A stretch of 64,000 nucleotides of DNA from a virus. A model generated the notes under the pieces. It was not told the DNA's origin and made no database searches. It saw nothing but the letters and a program-made list of their open reading frames with translations. The translations under genes and the position numbers were made by a program. The DNA is taken from the IMG/VR virus record IMGVR_UViG_3300033182_000769, positions 62,001 to 126,000 of that record; one strand, 5' to 3'. This document shows positions 1-8,433 of the stretch, piece after piece; the first letter of the stretch is position 1, and every line of letters begins with the position of its first letter.

Positions 1-1931
1 ATCAAATTAACGATATTTTTACAGCCGCTGAAACAGGCCAAACAAACGCAGGCAATAATAGAACCGCAATCGGCAAAGGTAAAGACGCAGCAGACTTTAT
101 TAATAACAAAATGAAAGAGTTAACCAAAGCAGTGGCTAACTCGGGTCCAGTACAAAACATGGATCAAAAGTTTGAAGAACTAAAAACAAAAATTACAGCA
201 GAAAATCCAAAAGTAGCAGGAGCAATTCAGCAAGTAAGCGACTGGGCAAAAGCAAACCCCGGTAAGGCTTCAATTGCGGTTATGATATTAACTACTGCCG
301 CCGGTATGGTAGGCGGACCACTCGGTGGTGCTATTGGTGGTTTCCTTGCAAGAGCAACTAAAGACCTACTAAAAGGCGACAAACTTTCAACAGCAGTTGG
401 TAAGAGTGCTAAGACAGCAATGATTGGTGCGTTAATTGGTATGGCATCAGACTACATCGCTAAAGATGAAATTGAAGCAATTGCTACTGCCGGTAACGAT
501 GAGATTGCTGACATTAAAGCAGCGATGTCAGACGCAAACTTTGGCGATGCTGTTGATAATATGCCACCTGATCTAAAGGCAGCATGGGAAGCAAATCCTA
601 ATTTAGATCTTTATGATACAACCTACCGTCAAAGTATTACATTTGGCACAGGGTATGGTGCAAGTTACGACGGTGTACTAATGCCTGATCAAAAAGATAT
701 GTTGTATTCGCTAAGTAAAACAATGGATGCAGCATGGGATGTTGATCCATTCAGTGTTGAAACACGCCAGGCAGCAATTAAGTATGTCGAATATCTTCGT
801 AGTTTAAAAGATACAAACGCAACATTAAATGATGTGTCGGGTTGGTTGGCAGGTGCTAAAGATTTAACACCTGCACAATTGGAAATTGTAAGAACACACG
901 AAGGTAGTTTAAAAAGTCTTGTTGACAACTTGAAAGCAGCATCAGATGCAGGTAGTGCGGCAGCACAAGGTGTTGCCACTGGAGCACTTGGTAATAAAAA
1001 GAAACCACAAGAAAGTTTTGTACCAGGTAAGAAACTATCAGAAGGACAAATCTACTTATTATTCAAAAGGTTAGCAACGGTAAACCAACAATGGTTAGAC
1101 GAAGGTATTATTTTTGAAAGTGTATTTGATGCTGTTAGAAAACAACAAATAAATGAAGAAGATTGGTTAGATACAATTAAAAAGACTGTAGGCGGTACAA
1201 TATCAAATATTAAAACAGCACGAGATATTGCACCTGACTGGGATGCTGCAATAAAAAGTAAAGACCCTGCACAAATCGAAAAAGGCATTTCTAACATGGC
1301 CGATAAGATGGGTATAGATAAAAATGATCCGGGATACAAAAACTGGGCAGGCAGCCAGAGATATAAAGCATATAAAGCCGCTGACATTATGCACGACGTA
1401 ACAAGTGCAGCCGAAAAGAAAGTTGCCCCAATGTCTACTATAGAAGTACCTGGAGTAAAAGACGACGAGTGGGTTAAATTTGGTGAACATTCTATTGAAG
1501 AAGGTCCTATGGACGCTATCAAAAAAGGTGTTGGTGCAGTTAAAGGTGCAGTCAAAGGAGCGGCAGGATTTGTCGGAGACAAATTAAAAACAGCAGGAAA
1601 AAATTTAACTACTAAAGTTACCGCTGACAAATTAAAGAAAGCATGGAAGAAAGCAGGATCTCCAACAGATTCAAATGCTGTTGCTGCTATTTTAGCACAA
1701 GCAGGTGTTAACGCAGAAGTTGTTAACACTGTTTATAAAGACATGGGTATTGAAGCACCTAAAGCCGTTCCGTCAAAACAACCTGCATCAGATGCACAAG
1801 GTGCAAGTGATACAGGTTCTCCACAAGGTTCAGAAGTAGCGAGCAGCGGAATTAATATTCAAGATTTGGCAGATACTATTAAACGTAAAGGTTATACTGC
1901 ACAGGTAAAAGCATATCTTGGCGCTGCTTAA
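1..1931 (+). CDS. Virion-associated protein with glycine-zipper segment, 5'-truncated
   Basis: The reading frame is open from the first full codon at position 3, so the ATG at 111 is internal and the gene begins upstream of the window. The visible part is about 640 residues. It holds a hydrophobic glycine-rich segment (nt about 280-460, including GGPLGGAIGGF) that could insert in or contact a membrane, a central helical region, a lysine/alanine-rich stretch (nt 1500-1640) and a C-terminal GSPTDSNAV-type helical motif of a kind I associate with structural proteins of marine T4-like phages. Its stop overlaps the converging gene at 1928 by 4 nt. The place next to tail genes suggests a tail or internal virion protein. 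No specific function can be named. Confidence 0.6.
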   Translation, partial: QINDIFTAAETGQTNAGNNRTAIGKGKDAADFINNKMKELTKAVANSGPVQNMDQKFEELKTKITAENPKVAGAIQQVSDWAKANPGKASIAVMILTTAAGMVGGPLGGAIGGFLARATKDLLKGDKLSTAVGKSAKTAMIGALIGMASDYIAKDEIEAIATAGNDEIADIKAAMSDANFGDAVDNMPPDLKAAWEANPNLDLYDTTYRQSITFGTGYGASYDGVLMPDQKDMLYSLSKTMDAAWDVDPFSVETRQAAIKYVEYLRSLKDTNATLNDVSGWLAGAKDLTPAQLEIVRTHEGSLKSLVDNLKAASDAGSAAAQGVATGALGNKKKPQESFVPGKKLSEGQIYLLFKRLATVNQQWLDEGIIFESVFDAVRKQQINEEDWLDTIKKTVGGTISNIKTARDIAPDWDAAIKSKDPAQIEKGISNMADKMGIDKNDPGYKNWAGSQRYKAYKAADIMHDVTSAAEKKVAPMSTIEVPGVKDDEWVKFGEHSIEEGPMDAIKKGVGAVKGAVKGAAGFVGDKLKTAGKNLTTKVTADKLKKAWKKAGSPTDSNAVAAILAQAGVNAEVVNTVYKDMGIEAPKAVPSKQPASDAQGASDTGSPQGSEVASSGINIQDLADTIKRKGYTAQVKAYLGAA

Positions 1932-2155
1932 AAGAACGGTAAGTTTGTTTTCTTAGTAGTTTCTATATTATCTTTAATAATCTCACCAATAATTTCTCTT
2001 TCCTCAAAACTCATATTCACAAGTTCACTGTAAGAAAGACCTCTCATGTACCAACACATTCTGAGTAATTCTTTCTTCAGTTCTCGTGCCTGTTTATCAA
2101 GTTTCTCGGTAAACTGCAAGATCTCCGGCGTTGAGAGGGTTAAGATCTTGCTGCG
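1928..2155 (-). CDS. C-terminal extension of the hub assembly protein, read by -1 frameshift
   Basis: This -1 frame is open from the slippery heptamer at 2155-2161 to the stop at 1928 and encodes 75 residues. The only independent start is a TTG at 2119 whose GGAG is just 3 nt away and lies inside a hairpin, so separate initiation looks poor. The peptide is helical and charged with a conserved-looking core (CWYMRGLSYSEL). A shift at T-TTT-TTC would fuse it to residue 283 of the upstream protein, giving about 358 residues. This matches the G/GT tail-chaperone logic of long-tailed phages. That it is expressed only as a fusion is inferred. Confidence 0.65.
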   Translation of the reverse strand, partial: RSKILTLSTPEILQFTEKLDKQARELKKELLRMCWYMRGLSYSELVNMSFEEREIIGEIIKDNIETTKKTNLPFF

Positions 2156-2161
2156 AAAAAA
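2116..2161 (-). promoter_or_regulatory. Programmed -1 ribosomal frameshift signal (slippery heptamer plus hairpin)
   Basis: On the minus strand the 287-codon gene contains T-TTT-TTC in frame (2155-2161), a canonical X-XXY-YYZ heptamer. Three bases later a perfect 9-bp stem follows, GCAAGATCT with AGATCTTGC (2143-2151 and 2116-2124), around an 18-nt loop that contains the zero-frame stop. The -1 frame is open through the stem into the 63-codon downstream ORF. The spacer is short compared with the usual 5-9 nt. Confidence 0.75.
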
Positions 2162-3003
2162 TTTGATTGATCTAAAGTAATATTGACGTCAAACTTACTA
2201 TGACATTCTGCACATTCAACTTGACGGATTTTAAAATCTAAATCTGTTTTCATTTGTTCTAAACGTCCGTAGATTGCATCAAAAATTTCTTTAGGTGCAT
2301 TACTAATAAATTCTTTAATTGTATTACTATCTTTTTCACTTCCTTCAGGAGTTTCAATTTCAGTAATACAACCTGCAATCATATCAATGCTTAATTCTGT
2401 TAGTTTAACAAAACTTGCACCAAATCGTTCAAGTTTCTCTTCGTCACTCATAGATTCACTATTCACAATGTCAAAGATTTTTTGTTGTTCGATATTCTTA
2501 ATTGCTGTTTTTGTAATTTCCCTATAGGAATATGGACGTATATGTACAGTAAGATCATCAATAACAATTGTATCTTTATAGTCAAATTGTGAGATATTAC
2601 CTAAGTAAGCAGTAAGACTTAAATTATATTCGTTTTCGTGTCCACAAGAAGTACAATTGGCCGTAACTTCTAACTCTTCGCCGTATGTTGCAATTCTAAT
2701 AGCAACAAGACACGCATCTAAGTCAATACTTGGCATCTTCCATGCATCTTTAATTGACGGAATACAACTTTGAATAACTTCAACAGTTGATTGGCCGCTC
2801 ATTAACGCATCTGGAGTTTTATACATCAATTCATCTTTAGCAGTCATAGCATAAACAGCATATTTCCCATCTTCAGAACGATCTAATGCTCCATCTGCAT
2901 AGAAGTTACCTTTACTTGGCAACTCTAAATATACTTTAGGCTGTCTATAGTACTTCTGTAAAACACTACCTTTTGGTTGTTCGGCAGTTTGATTTTGATC
3001 CAT
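2140..3003 (-). CDS. 26: Baseplate hub assembly protein, gp26/gp51 family
   Basis: This 287-residue protein resembles the T4 baseplate family (PF12322 type, gp26/gp51) of marine T4-like phages. It has the early LELPSKGNFY motif, a CxxC pair near residue 173 (CTSCGH) and a second pair near 267 (CAECH) that could bind one zinc ion. T4 gp51 is an assembly catalyst rather than a virion component, which suits a chaperone role for this protein in hub or tape-measure assembly. It has GGAG 7 nt before the ATG and a perfect TATAAATA promoter at 3046-3053. It is divergent from the tape-measure candidate and ends in a frameshift signal. Whether it corresponds to gp26 or gp51 is uncertain. Confidence 0.75.
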   Translation of the reverse strand: MDQNQTAEQPKGSVLQKYYRQPKVYLELPSKGNFYADGALDRSEDGKYAVYAMTAKDELMYKTPDALMSGQSTVEVIQSCIPSIKDAWKMPSIDLDACLVAIRIATYGEELEVTANCTSCGHENEYNLSLTAYLGNISQFDYKDTIVIDDLTVHIRPYSYREITKTAIKNIEQQKIFDIVNSESMSDEEKLERFGASFVKLTELSIDMIAGCITEIETPEGSEKDSNTIKEFISNAPKEIFDAIYGRLEQMKTDLDFKIRQVECAECHSKFDVNITLDQSNFFAARS

Positions 3004-3014
3004 TTTTTATCTCC

Positions 3015-3022
3015 GATAAATA
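3015..3022 (+). promoter_or_regulatory. Late promoter GATAAATA (plus), divergent
   Basis: GATAAATA (7 of 8 to the T4 late octamer) lies 59 nt before the ATG at 3082. It forms a divergent pair with the minus-strand octamer at 3046-3053. Confidence 0.5.
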
Positions 3023-3045
3023 AACTTATAAAGTTTTCAGCATTG

Positions 3046-3053
3046 TATTTATA
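3046..3053 (-). promoter_or_regulatory. Late promoter TATAAATA (minus)
   Basis: This is an exact match to the T4 late -10 octamer on the minus strand. The predicted start is about 3040, giving a leader of about 37 nt with GGAG before the hub assembly gene. Confidence 0.8.
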
Positions 3054-3081
3054 TGCGCACTTTACTGGGATAAAATAAAAT

Positions 3082-5775
3082 ATGGCAGAAGTTACAGGCG
3101 ACATTGGTGGTAGTTCGGTACAACTAAACAATGCCGCAACTGAATCAACACTAAGAGAACTCCTCGCAGCAATTAATAGTATGTCAGCCAAAATGGGTGG
3201 CAGTGGCGCCGGTGCGGCTGGTGTTGACAAACTTAGTAAAGAAGCAATAAAGGCAGCACAAGCAGGTCATCGCTTTGGCCGAGAAATGGACCGTTTAGAA
3301 GATGGTGCTGGACGATTAAAAGATGAGTTTGACGATGCTCAAGATTCGCTTGAGTCGTTTAATGCTAAAGCCAATATGGCTAAGAATGCTCTTGGAACAC
3401 TTAGTAAAGGGTTAATTGGAGCAGTTGGCATAATTGGTAACGTTGCTGGAACAGTAAGCCAGTTAGGAAATAGTTTCTCAGGCGTTGCTGATGCATTTAG
3501 TCAATTACCATTAGGTATTGGCGATGTTGTTGGAGCGGTATTTAAACCAGTTGCAGCAGCGGCTGAATCAAGTTACAAAGCATTTACTACTGGAGCATCA
3601 GTTGGTGCTAACTTCAACGGTAGTGTAAGTCAAATGATTCGTTCTGCTTCAGAAGCAGGATTAACAATAGACGATTACAGTACTATAATTTCGCAAAGCG
3701 GAGAAGCTCTACGTTACTTGGGCGGTTCTACAGAAGACGGTGCTAAAAACATGGCTCGTTTAACTGGCATTTTGCGCAAAGGCGAACAGGGATTTGGAAC
3801 ACTGAATGCCCAACTTGCAAACTTAGGTTATACAACAGCAGATACCGCTAAAGCAATGGCTACGCAAGCCAGACACAACGCTATTCTTAATAGAGGTAGA
3901 CAACTTTCTGATAAAGAATTAATTGCTTCAACAGGTTCTTATTTGAAATCGTTGGATGCTGTTTCCAAGTTAACTGGTAAGAGTAAAGAAGCACTTGAAT
4001 CTGAATTAGAACAACGAATGACCGATGCACAATTCCAGGTAGCAACTCGTGGAATGCAGGCAGAAGATGCTAAACGGTTAAGTTTGTATATGAGTACCCT
4101 TGGTCCTGAAATGGGCGATGCATTTAAAGAAATGATTGCAAGGGGTAACTTGTCCGGAGAGGCAACTCAAAAGTTGATGGAAACTAATCCTCAACTTGCA
4201 AGAGAGATGCTCGCTGCGGCAAAACAAACAAAAGCAAGCGGACAGTTTACAGCAGACGGAATGGCTGCTTTAGATGCGCAAGTTGTATCACACTCCAAGG
4301 CAATGGTTGACAATCAGAAAGTTGTTACCCAAGCAACATATATGACAGACCGTTACGGCCAGGTTTACGTTGATCAAACATTAGCAGCAAGTCGTAATGC
4401 AGACGACTTACGGAAAATTAACGAATCAGTAAGCAAAGTTCCTGATACGCTGAAAGACGGCAGCGATCGAATGGGTGCAAGTTTTAAAACAGCTCAAGAA
4501 ACAATTGCTCAAGAATCAAATAAGATGCTTGCAACACTTGTTGAAAGTGACGCATTTGATCAAATGATTGATGCATATAAAGCAGCAGCCACATTTATTA
4601 ACGAACACATGGGCGACGCCCTTAAACTTGTAACAGATAATCTTAAAGAACTTGCCCTTGCTGCTGCTGGACTATCTGCTGCAACAATGTTATTATCTGG
4701 CGTACAAGGATTTAAAGGTCTTAGAAGCGCAATTGCAGGATTTAAATCTACAAAAGCAGCCGCAGCCGCTGCTAAGACAGCACCTAAAGTAGCAGGTGCT
4801 GGTACAAGTAGAGTAACCAGCGCCGCTGGTGTAGCAGATGATGTAGCAGGAGCAGCAACTAAAGGTGCTACTTCCGCAGCAGATGATGTAGCAAGAGCAG
4901 CAGCAAACTCGGTAGACGATGTAGCAAGAGCCGGATCAAACGTTGCAGGTGCGTTAAATAAAACAGTAAAAGTGTTAGGACCTGTTGCAACTGTTGCTGC
5001 TGGAGTATATGAAGGATACACAGGATTTACAGATGCTGAAGCAAAACTTCAAGCAGGTGAAATCACTGAAAAACAAGCAAACATAGAAAAGACCGAAGCC
5101 ATAGCCGGTGCTGCAGGTGGCGCTGCCGGTGGTTGGGGCGGAGCATCAGCAGGTGCTGCCCTTGGAACATTGATATTACCGGGTGTAGGTACAGTAGTTG
5201 GCGGTATTGTTGGCGGCTTAGCAGGATACTTTGCAGGTAGTGAAGGAGCAAAAGCAATATCAGGACCAATTGCCGATGCTTTAACTGGCCCTGATACATT
5301 AAAAGATCTTGAAAACAAAGCAGCAAAATTAAGAGAAACAATAGCCGAAGGCACTGGAATTACAAATTGGTCAATTGAAGATGAACAAGCAGAGTTAGCA
5401 GAATTACAAAAACAAATTGAACGTATTAAGTTAGAGCAACTTAAAGCAGAAGCAAGACAGAATTCAAGCCCTGTTGTAAACCCAAATGCTCCAAAAATGT
5501 CTCCAGTAGATAGCGAAGTTAAAAAATTGCAAGCCGAAAAAGAAGCCGCACAAAAAGAAAAAGAAAAATTAGAAAAAGAAAAGCAAGAACAAGAAGAATT
5601 ATCAAAAGACGATCACTTAGGAGCAAGCCTTCAGAAAGACCAAACAACCTTGCTTACTAAGTTAAATAGTAACATAGAAGAATTAGTACGATTAGCAAAT
5701 ACGCAATTAACAGTTGATAAACAACAACTTAGTGCAATTCAAGGTAATTCAATGGATCTGTTTAGTACTGTATAA
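3082..5775 (+). CDS. Probable tail tape-measure protein
   Basis: This 897-residue protein has the composition of a tape measure. It has an N-terminal coiled-coil region (about 45-110), alternating helical and hydrophobic alanine/glycine segments, a long Ala/Gly-rich zone (about 550-650), a glycine-zipper hydrophobic stretch (about 674-735) able to insert in membranes, and a Lys/Glu coiled coil (about 810-850). It sits beside the frameshifting hub assembly gene, the usual neighbourhood of a tape measure. It is longer than T4 gp29 (590 residues), and no gp29-specific motif was recognised, so an internal virion protein remains possible. The ATG lacks a strong ribosome binding site (weak GGGA 11 nt upstream). 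Confidence 0.55.
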   Translation: MAEVTGDIGGSSVQLNNAATESTLRELLAAINSMSAKMGGSGAGAAGVDKLSKEAIKAAQAGHRFGREMDRLEDGAGRLKDEFDDAQDSLESFNAKANMAKNALGTLSKGLIGAVGIIGNVAGTVSQLGNSFSGVADAFSQLPLGIGDVVGAVFKPVAAAAESSYKAFTTGASVGANFNGSVSQMIRSASEAGLTIDDYSTIISQSGEALRYLGGSTEDGAKNMARLTGILRKGEQGFGTLNAQLANLGYTTADTAKAMATQARHNAILNRGRQLSDKELIASTGSYLKSLDAVSKLTGKSKEALESELEQRMTDAQFQVATRGMQAEDAKRLSLYMSTLGPEMGDAFKEMIARGNLSGEATQKLMETNPQLAREMLAAAKQTKASGQFTADGMAALDAQVVSHSKAMVDNQKVVTQATYMTDRYGQVYVDQTLAASRNADDLRKINESVSKVPDTLKDGSDRMGASFKTAQETIAQESNKMLATLVESDAFDQMIDAYKAAATFINEHMGDALKLVTDNLKELALAAAGLSAATMLLSGVQGFKGLRSAIAGFKSTKAAAAAAKTAPKVAGAGTSRVTSAAGVADDVAGAATKGATSAADDVARAAANSVDDVARAGSNVAGALNKTVKVLGPVATVAAGVYEGYTGFTDAEAKLQAGEITEKQANIEKTEAIAGAAGGAAGGWGGASAGAALGTLILPGVGTVVGGIVGGLAGYFAGSEGAKAISGPIADALTGPDTLKDLENKAAKLRETIAEGTGITNWSIEDEQAELAELQKQIERIKLEQLKAEARQNSSPVVNPNAPKMSPVDSEVKKLQAEKEAAQKEKEKLEKEKQEQEELSKDDHLGASLQKDQTTLLTKLNSNIEELVRLANTQLTVDKQQLSAIQGNSMDLFSTV

Positions 5776-5785
5776 GAGAATTTAA

Positions 5786-7492
5786 ATGAGTTGGAAAAAA
5801 TATTTTACACCTGTAAACGTAGGTAACTCTCCAGGAGCAATGAGCCCAATTAATGGCGCAGGCCGTCCGGGTCCTGCACGTTCGAACTATTCAAGTTATC
5901 TACCTGATGTTTATGCTGGTGCTCCAAACCGCATTGAGCGTTATATGCAATACGATACTATGGATATGGATTCAGAAGTAAATGCTGCACTTGATATTCT
6001 TGCTGAATTTTGTACTGGAAAAGATAAAGAAAACGCTACACCTTTCCATTTTTATTTCCGTAAGCAAGCAACCGGAACAGAGACAAAACTCTTAAAGGAA
6101 GGTTTGCAAAAATGGGTTAAACAGCAGCAATTTGAAAATCGAATTTTTCGAGTTGTAAGAAATACATTTAAGTATGGCGATCAGTTTTTCTTAAGAGATC
6201 CTGAAACTAAGAAGTTATATCACATTGACCCGTCAAAGGTAACAAAAATTATTGTAAATGAAAGTGACGGCAAAAAACCTGAGCAATATGTAATTAAAGA
6301 TATTAATTTTAATTTTAAAGATTTAATTGCTACTACCCCAAGAAACACAGCCAACACTGCCCCAAGCGGAACTTCGAGCTACACGTCAGGTGGAGGCTTT
6401 GGAAGAGGTATGGTTGGCGATGTTGCTCAGACAACCGGAACACGTTTTAGCAATGAGCAAAACGAAGTTACAGTTGACGCAGCACATATTGTACACTTAT
6501 CATTATCGGAAGGTTTAGACAATAACTATCCTTTTGGTACCTCGTTACTCGAGAGTGTTTTTAAAGTTTATAAGCAGAAAGAATTACTTGAAGATGCTAT
6601 CATCATCTACCGTATTCAAAGAGCTCCTGAAAGAAGAATTTTCTATGTTGACGTGGGTAATATGCCTGCTCACATGGCCATGAGCTTTGTTGAAAAAGTT
6701 AAAAACGAAATACAACAAAGACGTATCCCAAGTGCAACAGGCGGTGGCGCAAGTGTTGTTGATGCCAGTTACAATCCACTTTCAACTAACGAAGATTACT
6801 TCTTCCCACAAACAGCAGAAGGTCGTGGTAGTAAAGTTGAGACACTACCAGGCGGTACTAACTTAGGTGAAATCACAGACTTACGTTATTTTACAAACAA
6901 ACTATTCCGTGCTTTAAGAATTCCAAGTTCTTATTTGCCAACTGCTATTGACGAAACACCTAATACCGTTGCAGATGGTAAAGTAGGTACAGCATATATT
7001 CAAGAACTACGTTTCAACAAATACTGCGAAAGATTACAAAGCAACATTGTTGAATCGTTTGATAAAGAATTTAAGTTATGGTTATACCAGAATGGTTATA
7101 ATATTGACAACGGCTTGTTTGAATTAAAATTCAATCCTCCACAGAACTTTGCTGCTTATAGACAAGCAGAACTTGATACTACTCGTGTTGCTCTTTTTGC
7201 ACAAGTTATGCAAATTCCACACTTATCGAAACGATTTGCTATGAAACGTTTCTTAGGTATGTCTCAAGAAGAGATTAAAGAAAACGAACGTATGTGGATG
7301 GAAGAAAATGCAGGAAACTTACAACCTCCTGTAGAAGATATAGAAGGTGCTATGCGTGGCATTGGTATTAGTCCAGAAGGCATGAACGCCGAAATAGAAA
7401 CTCAAGATGCAACTGCTACTGACGATATGGCTGCACAAGCAGAAGCACCACCACAAGATGAAGTTCCGGCTGCTCCGGAACCTACAGCATAG
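5786..7492 (+). CDS. 20: Portal vertex protein gp20
   Basis: This 568-residue protein is recognised as T4-type portal by its N-terminal RYMQYDTMDMDSEVNAALDI and central IYRIQRAPERRIFYVDVGNM segments and by the DLRYFTNKLFRALRIPSSYL region. The portal forms the dodecameric DNA entry ring of the head, nucleates prohead assembly, and docks the terminase and later the neck. The length is typical of marine T4-like gp20. The acidic, Ala/Pro-rich C-terminus is probably flexible. It starts 10 nt after the tape-measure candidate and is followed by the core-protein gene, as in T4. Confidence 0.97.
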   Translation: MSWKKYFTPVNVGNSPGAMSPINGAGRPGPARSNYSSYLPDVYAGAPNRIERYMQYDTMDMDSEVNAALDILAEFCTGKDKENATPFHFYFRKQATGTETKLLKEGLQKWVKQQQFENRIFRVVRNTFKYGDQFFLRDPETKKLYHIDPSKVTKIIVNESDGKKPEQYVIKDINFNFKDLIATTPRNTANTAPSGTSSYTSGGGFGRGMVGDVAQTTGTRFSNEQNEVTVDAAHIVHLSLSEGLDNNYPFGTSLLESVFKVYKQKELLEDAIIIYRIQRAPERRIFYVDVGNMPAHMAMSFVEKVKNEIQQRRIPSATGGGASVVDASYNPLSTNEDYFFPQTAEGRGSKVETLPGGTNLGEITDLRYFTNKLFRALRIPSSYLPTAIDETPNTVADGKVGTAYIQELRFNKYCERLQSNIVESFDKEFKLWLYQNGYNIDNGLFELKFNPPQNFAAYRQAELDTTRVALFAQVMQIPHLSKRFAMKRFLGMSQEEIKENERMWMEENAGNLQPPVEDIEGAMRGIGISPEGMNAEIETQDATATDDMAAQAEAPPQDEVPAAPEPTA

Positions 7493-7493
7493 G

Positions 7494-7501
7494 TATAAAT
7501 A
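7494..7501 (+). promoter_or_regulatory. Late promoter TATAAATA, 4 nt before ATG
   Basis: This exact late octamer straddles the end of gp20. Only CGTT separates it from the ATG at 7506, so the predicted transcript would start at or near the start codon. Confidence 0.75.
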
Positions 7502-7505
7502 CGTT

Positions 7506-7751
7506 ATGCTTCTAAGAGAGTTTTTTTATTTTAACGATAACACAAACGACTTTTCAAAAGATCGTAGGTACGACAGTGAGCGTGATTCTTCTGTTGTCGA
7601 AAAGAGCGACACACGAAAGATTCGTCTAACCCTACGCCAGATTAATCAATTAAGAATGCAAGCAGAAGCTCACAATGCCGAAAGAGAATCCGAACTGGGC
7701 TTCATTAGACAAATGTACGGTACCCCAGTTGCAGCAGAAGCCGAAGCATAA
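7506..7751 (+). CDS. 67: Prohead core protein, gp67-like
   Basis: This 81-residue protein begins MLLREFFYFN and has a charged, helical C-terminal half. Size, place directly after gp20 and the start sequence fit the small prohead core protein of T4-like phages (T4 gp67, 80 residues), which acts in core assembly and is processed by gp21. The ATG at 7506 is preferred to the start at 7407, which lies inside gp20 in another frame. The gene has a late promoter only 4 nt upstream and no Shine-Dalgarno. Its 3' end overlaps the next gene by 77 nt. Confidence 0.7.
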   Translation: MLLREFFYFNDNTNDFSKDRRYDSERDSSVVEKSDTRKIRLTLRQINQLRMQAEAHNAERESELGFIRQMYGTPVAAEAEA

Positions 7752-8349
7752 AGAGATAGCATTCGTTTTAGGAAACGGAAATAGTAGACTTCATGTGAAT
7801 CATGATAGTTTATTTGATATTGGAACTGTTTACGGATGCAACGCTCAGTATAGAGAATTTTCCCCTGACTACTTAATATGTGTTGACGTGAAAATGGTCA
7901 ACGAAGTCATTGCATCTGGCTATAATAAAGAACACACAGTATGGACAAATCCTAATAAAGGTGTGTCAAATAAGAAGAATTTGAGCTTTTTTAACCCACA
8001 TAAAGGGTGGTCGAGTGGACCTACAGCACTATGGCTTGCTGCAACAAACGGACACAGAGAGATCTTTATTCATGGTTTTGACTATCAAGGTCTTAACGGA
8101 AAGTTTAATAACATTTATGCTGATACATTTAACTATAAAAAATCAACAGATTCGGCAACTTTTTTTGGAAATTGGCTTAATCAAACTGAAAAAGTAATAA
8201 AGGAATTTCCACATACACGCTTCTATCGTGTAATAGAAACCGGTTCTTTTATACCAGATAAGTTAGGAAAACATTTAGCGAATTTAAAACATCTTGATTA
8301 CAAAGAATTTGAAAATCGCTTCAATGGCACTACTTATTTGGCAAAATGA
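7675..8349 (+). CDS. Conserved protein with GNGxSR motif, possible Rossmann/glycosyltransferase-like
   Basis: This 224-residue protein has a conserved-looking body beginning at residue 27 (AFVLGNGNSR, then YGCNAQYREF and CVDVKMV, then GWSSGPTALWLA and HGFDYQGL). The glycine loop followed by a GCN segment recalls DUF115/MAF-type and sialyltransferase-like folds, which is inference only. I associate similar proteins with the region between portal and protease in T4-like cyanophages. The ATG at 7675 lies inside the gp67-like gene (77 nt overlap); a TTG at 7729 would remove most of the overlap. It ends before a hairpin at 8360. The substrate is unknown. Confidence 0.55.
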   Translation: MPKENPNWASLDKCTVPQLQQKPKHKEIAFVLGNGNSRLHVNHDSLFDIGTVYGCNAQYREFSPDYLICVDVKMVNEVIASGYNKEHTVWTNPNKGVSNKKNLSFFNPHKGWSSGPTALWLAATNGHREIFIHGFDYQGLNGKFNNIYADTFNYKKSTDSATFFGNWLNQTEKVIKEFPHTRFYRVIETGSFIPDKLGKHLANLKHLDYKEFENRFNGTTYLAK

Positions 8350-8359
8350 ATCAAAAAAA

Positions 8360-8378
8360 CACCATTTAATGGTGATTT
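8360..8378 (+). terminator. Weak hairpin terminator candidate
   Basis: CACCAT-TTA-ATGGTG forms a 6-bp stem preceded by seven As and followed by ATTTTG. The tract of Ts is short, so read-through into the core gene is likely. Confidence 0.4.
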
Positions 8379-8389
8379 TGTAACTATTA

Positions 8390-8397
8390 TGTAAATA
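8390..8397 (+). promoter_or_regulatory. Late promoter-like TGTAAATA
   Basis: This octamer lies 36 nt before the acidic core gene, which also has a good GGAG 9 nt upstream of its ATG. Confidence 0.45.
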
Positions 8398-8433
8398 ATA
8401 CTGACGCCCTTATCATATATAGGAGATTTAGAC

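Noticed and set aside
111-113. ATG taken as start of the first gene
   Set aside because: The frame is open upstream to the window edge with protein-like codons, so the gene is truncated by the window.
1052-1729. 225-codon minus-strand ORF opposite the first gene
   Set aside because: It is antisense to a clear coding frame, has hydrophobic low-complexity product and no ribosome site; a codon shadow.
4560-5021. Ala/Thr-rich minus ORF opposite the tape-measure candidate
   Set aside because: It mirrors the Ala/Gly codons of the plus gene.
7407-7505. N-terminal extension of the gp67-like gene
   Set aside because: It lies inside gp20 in another frame; the conserved MLLREFF start is at 7506.
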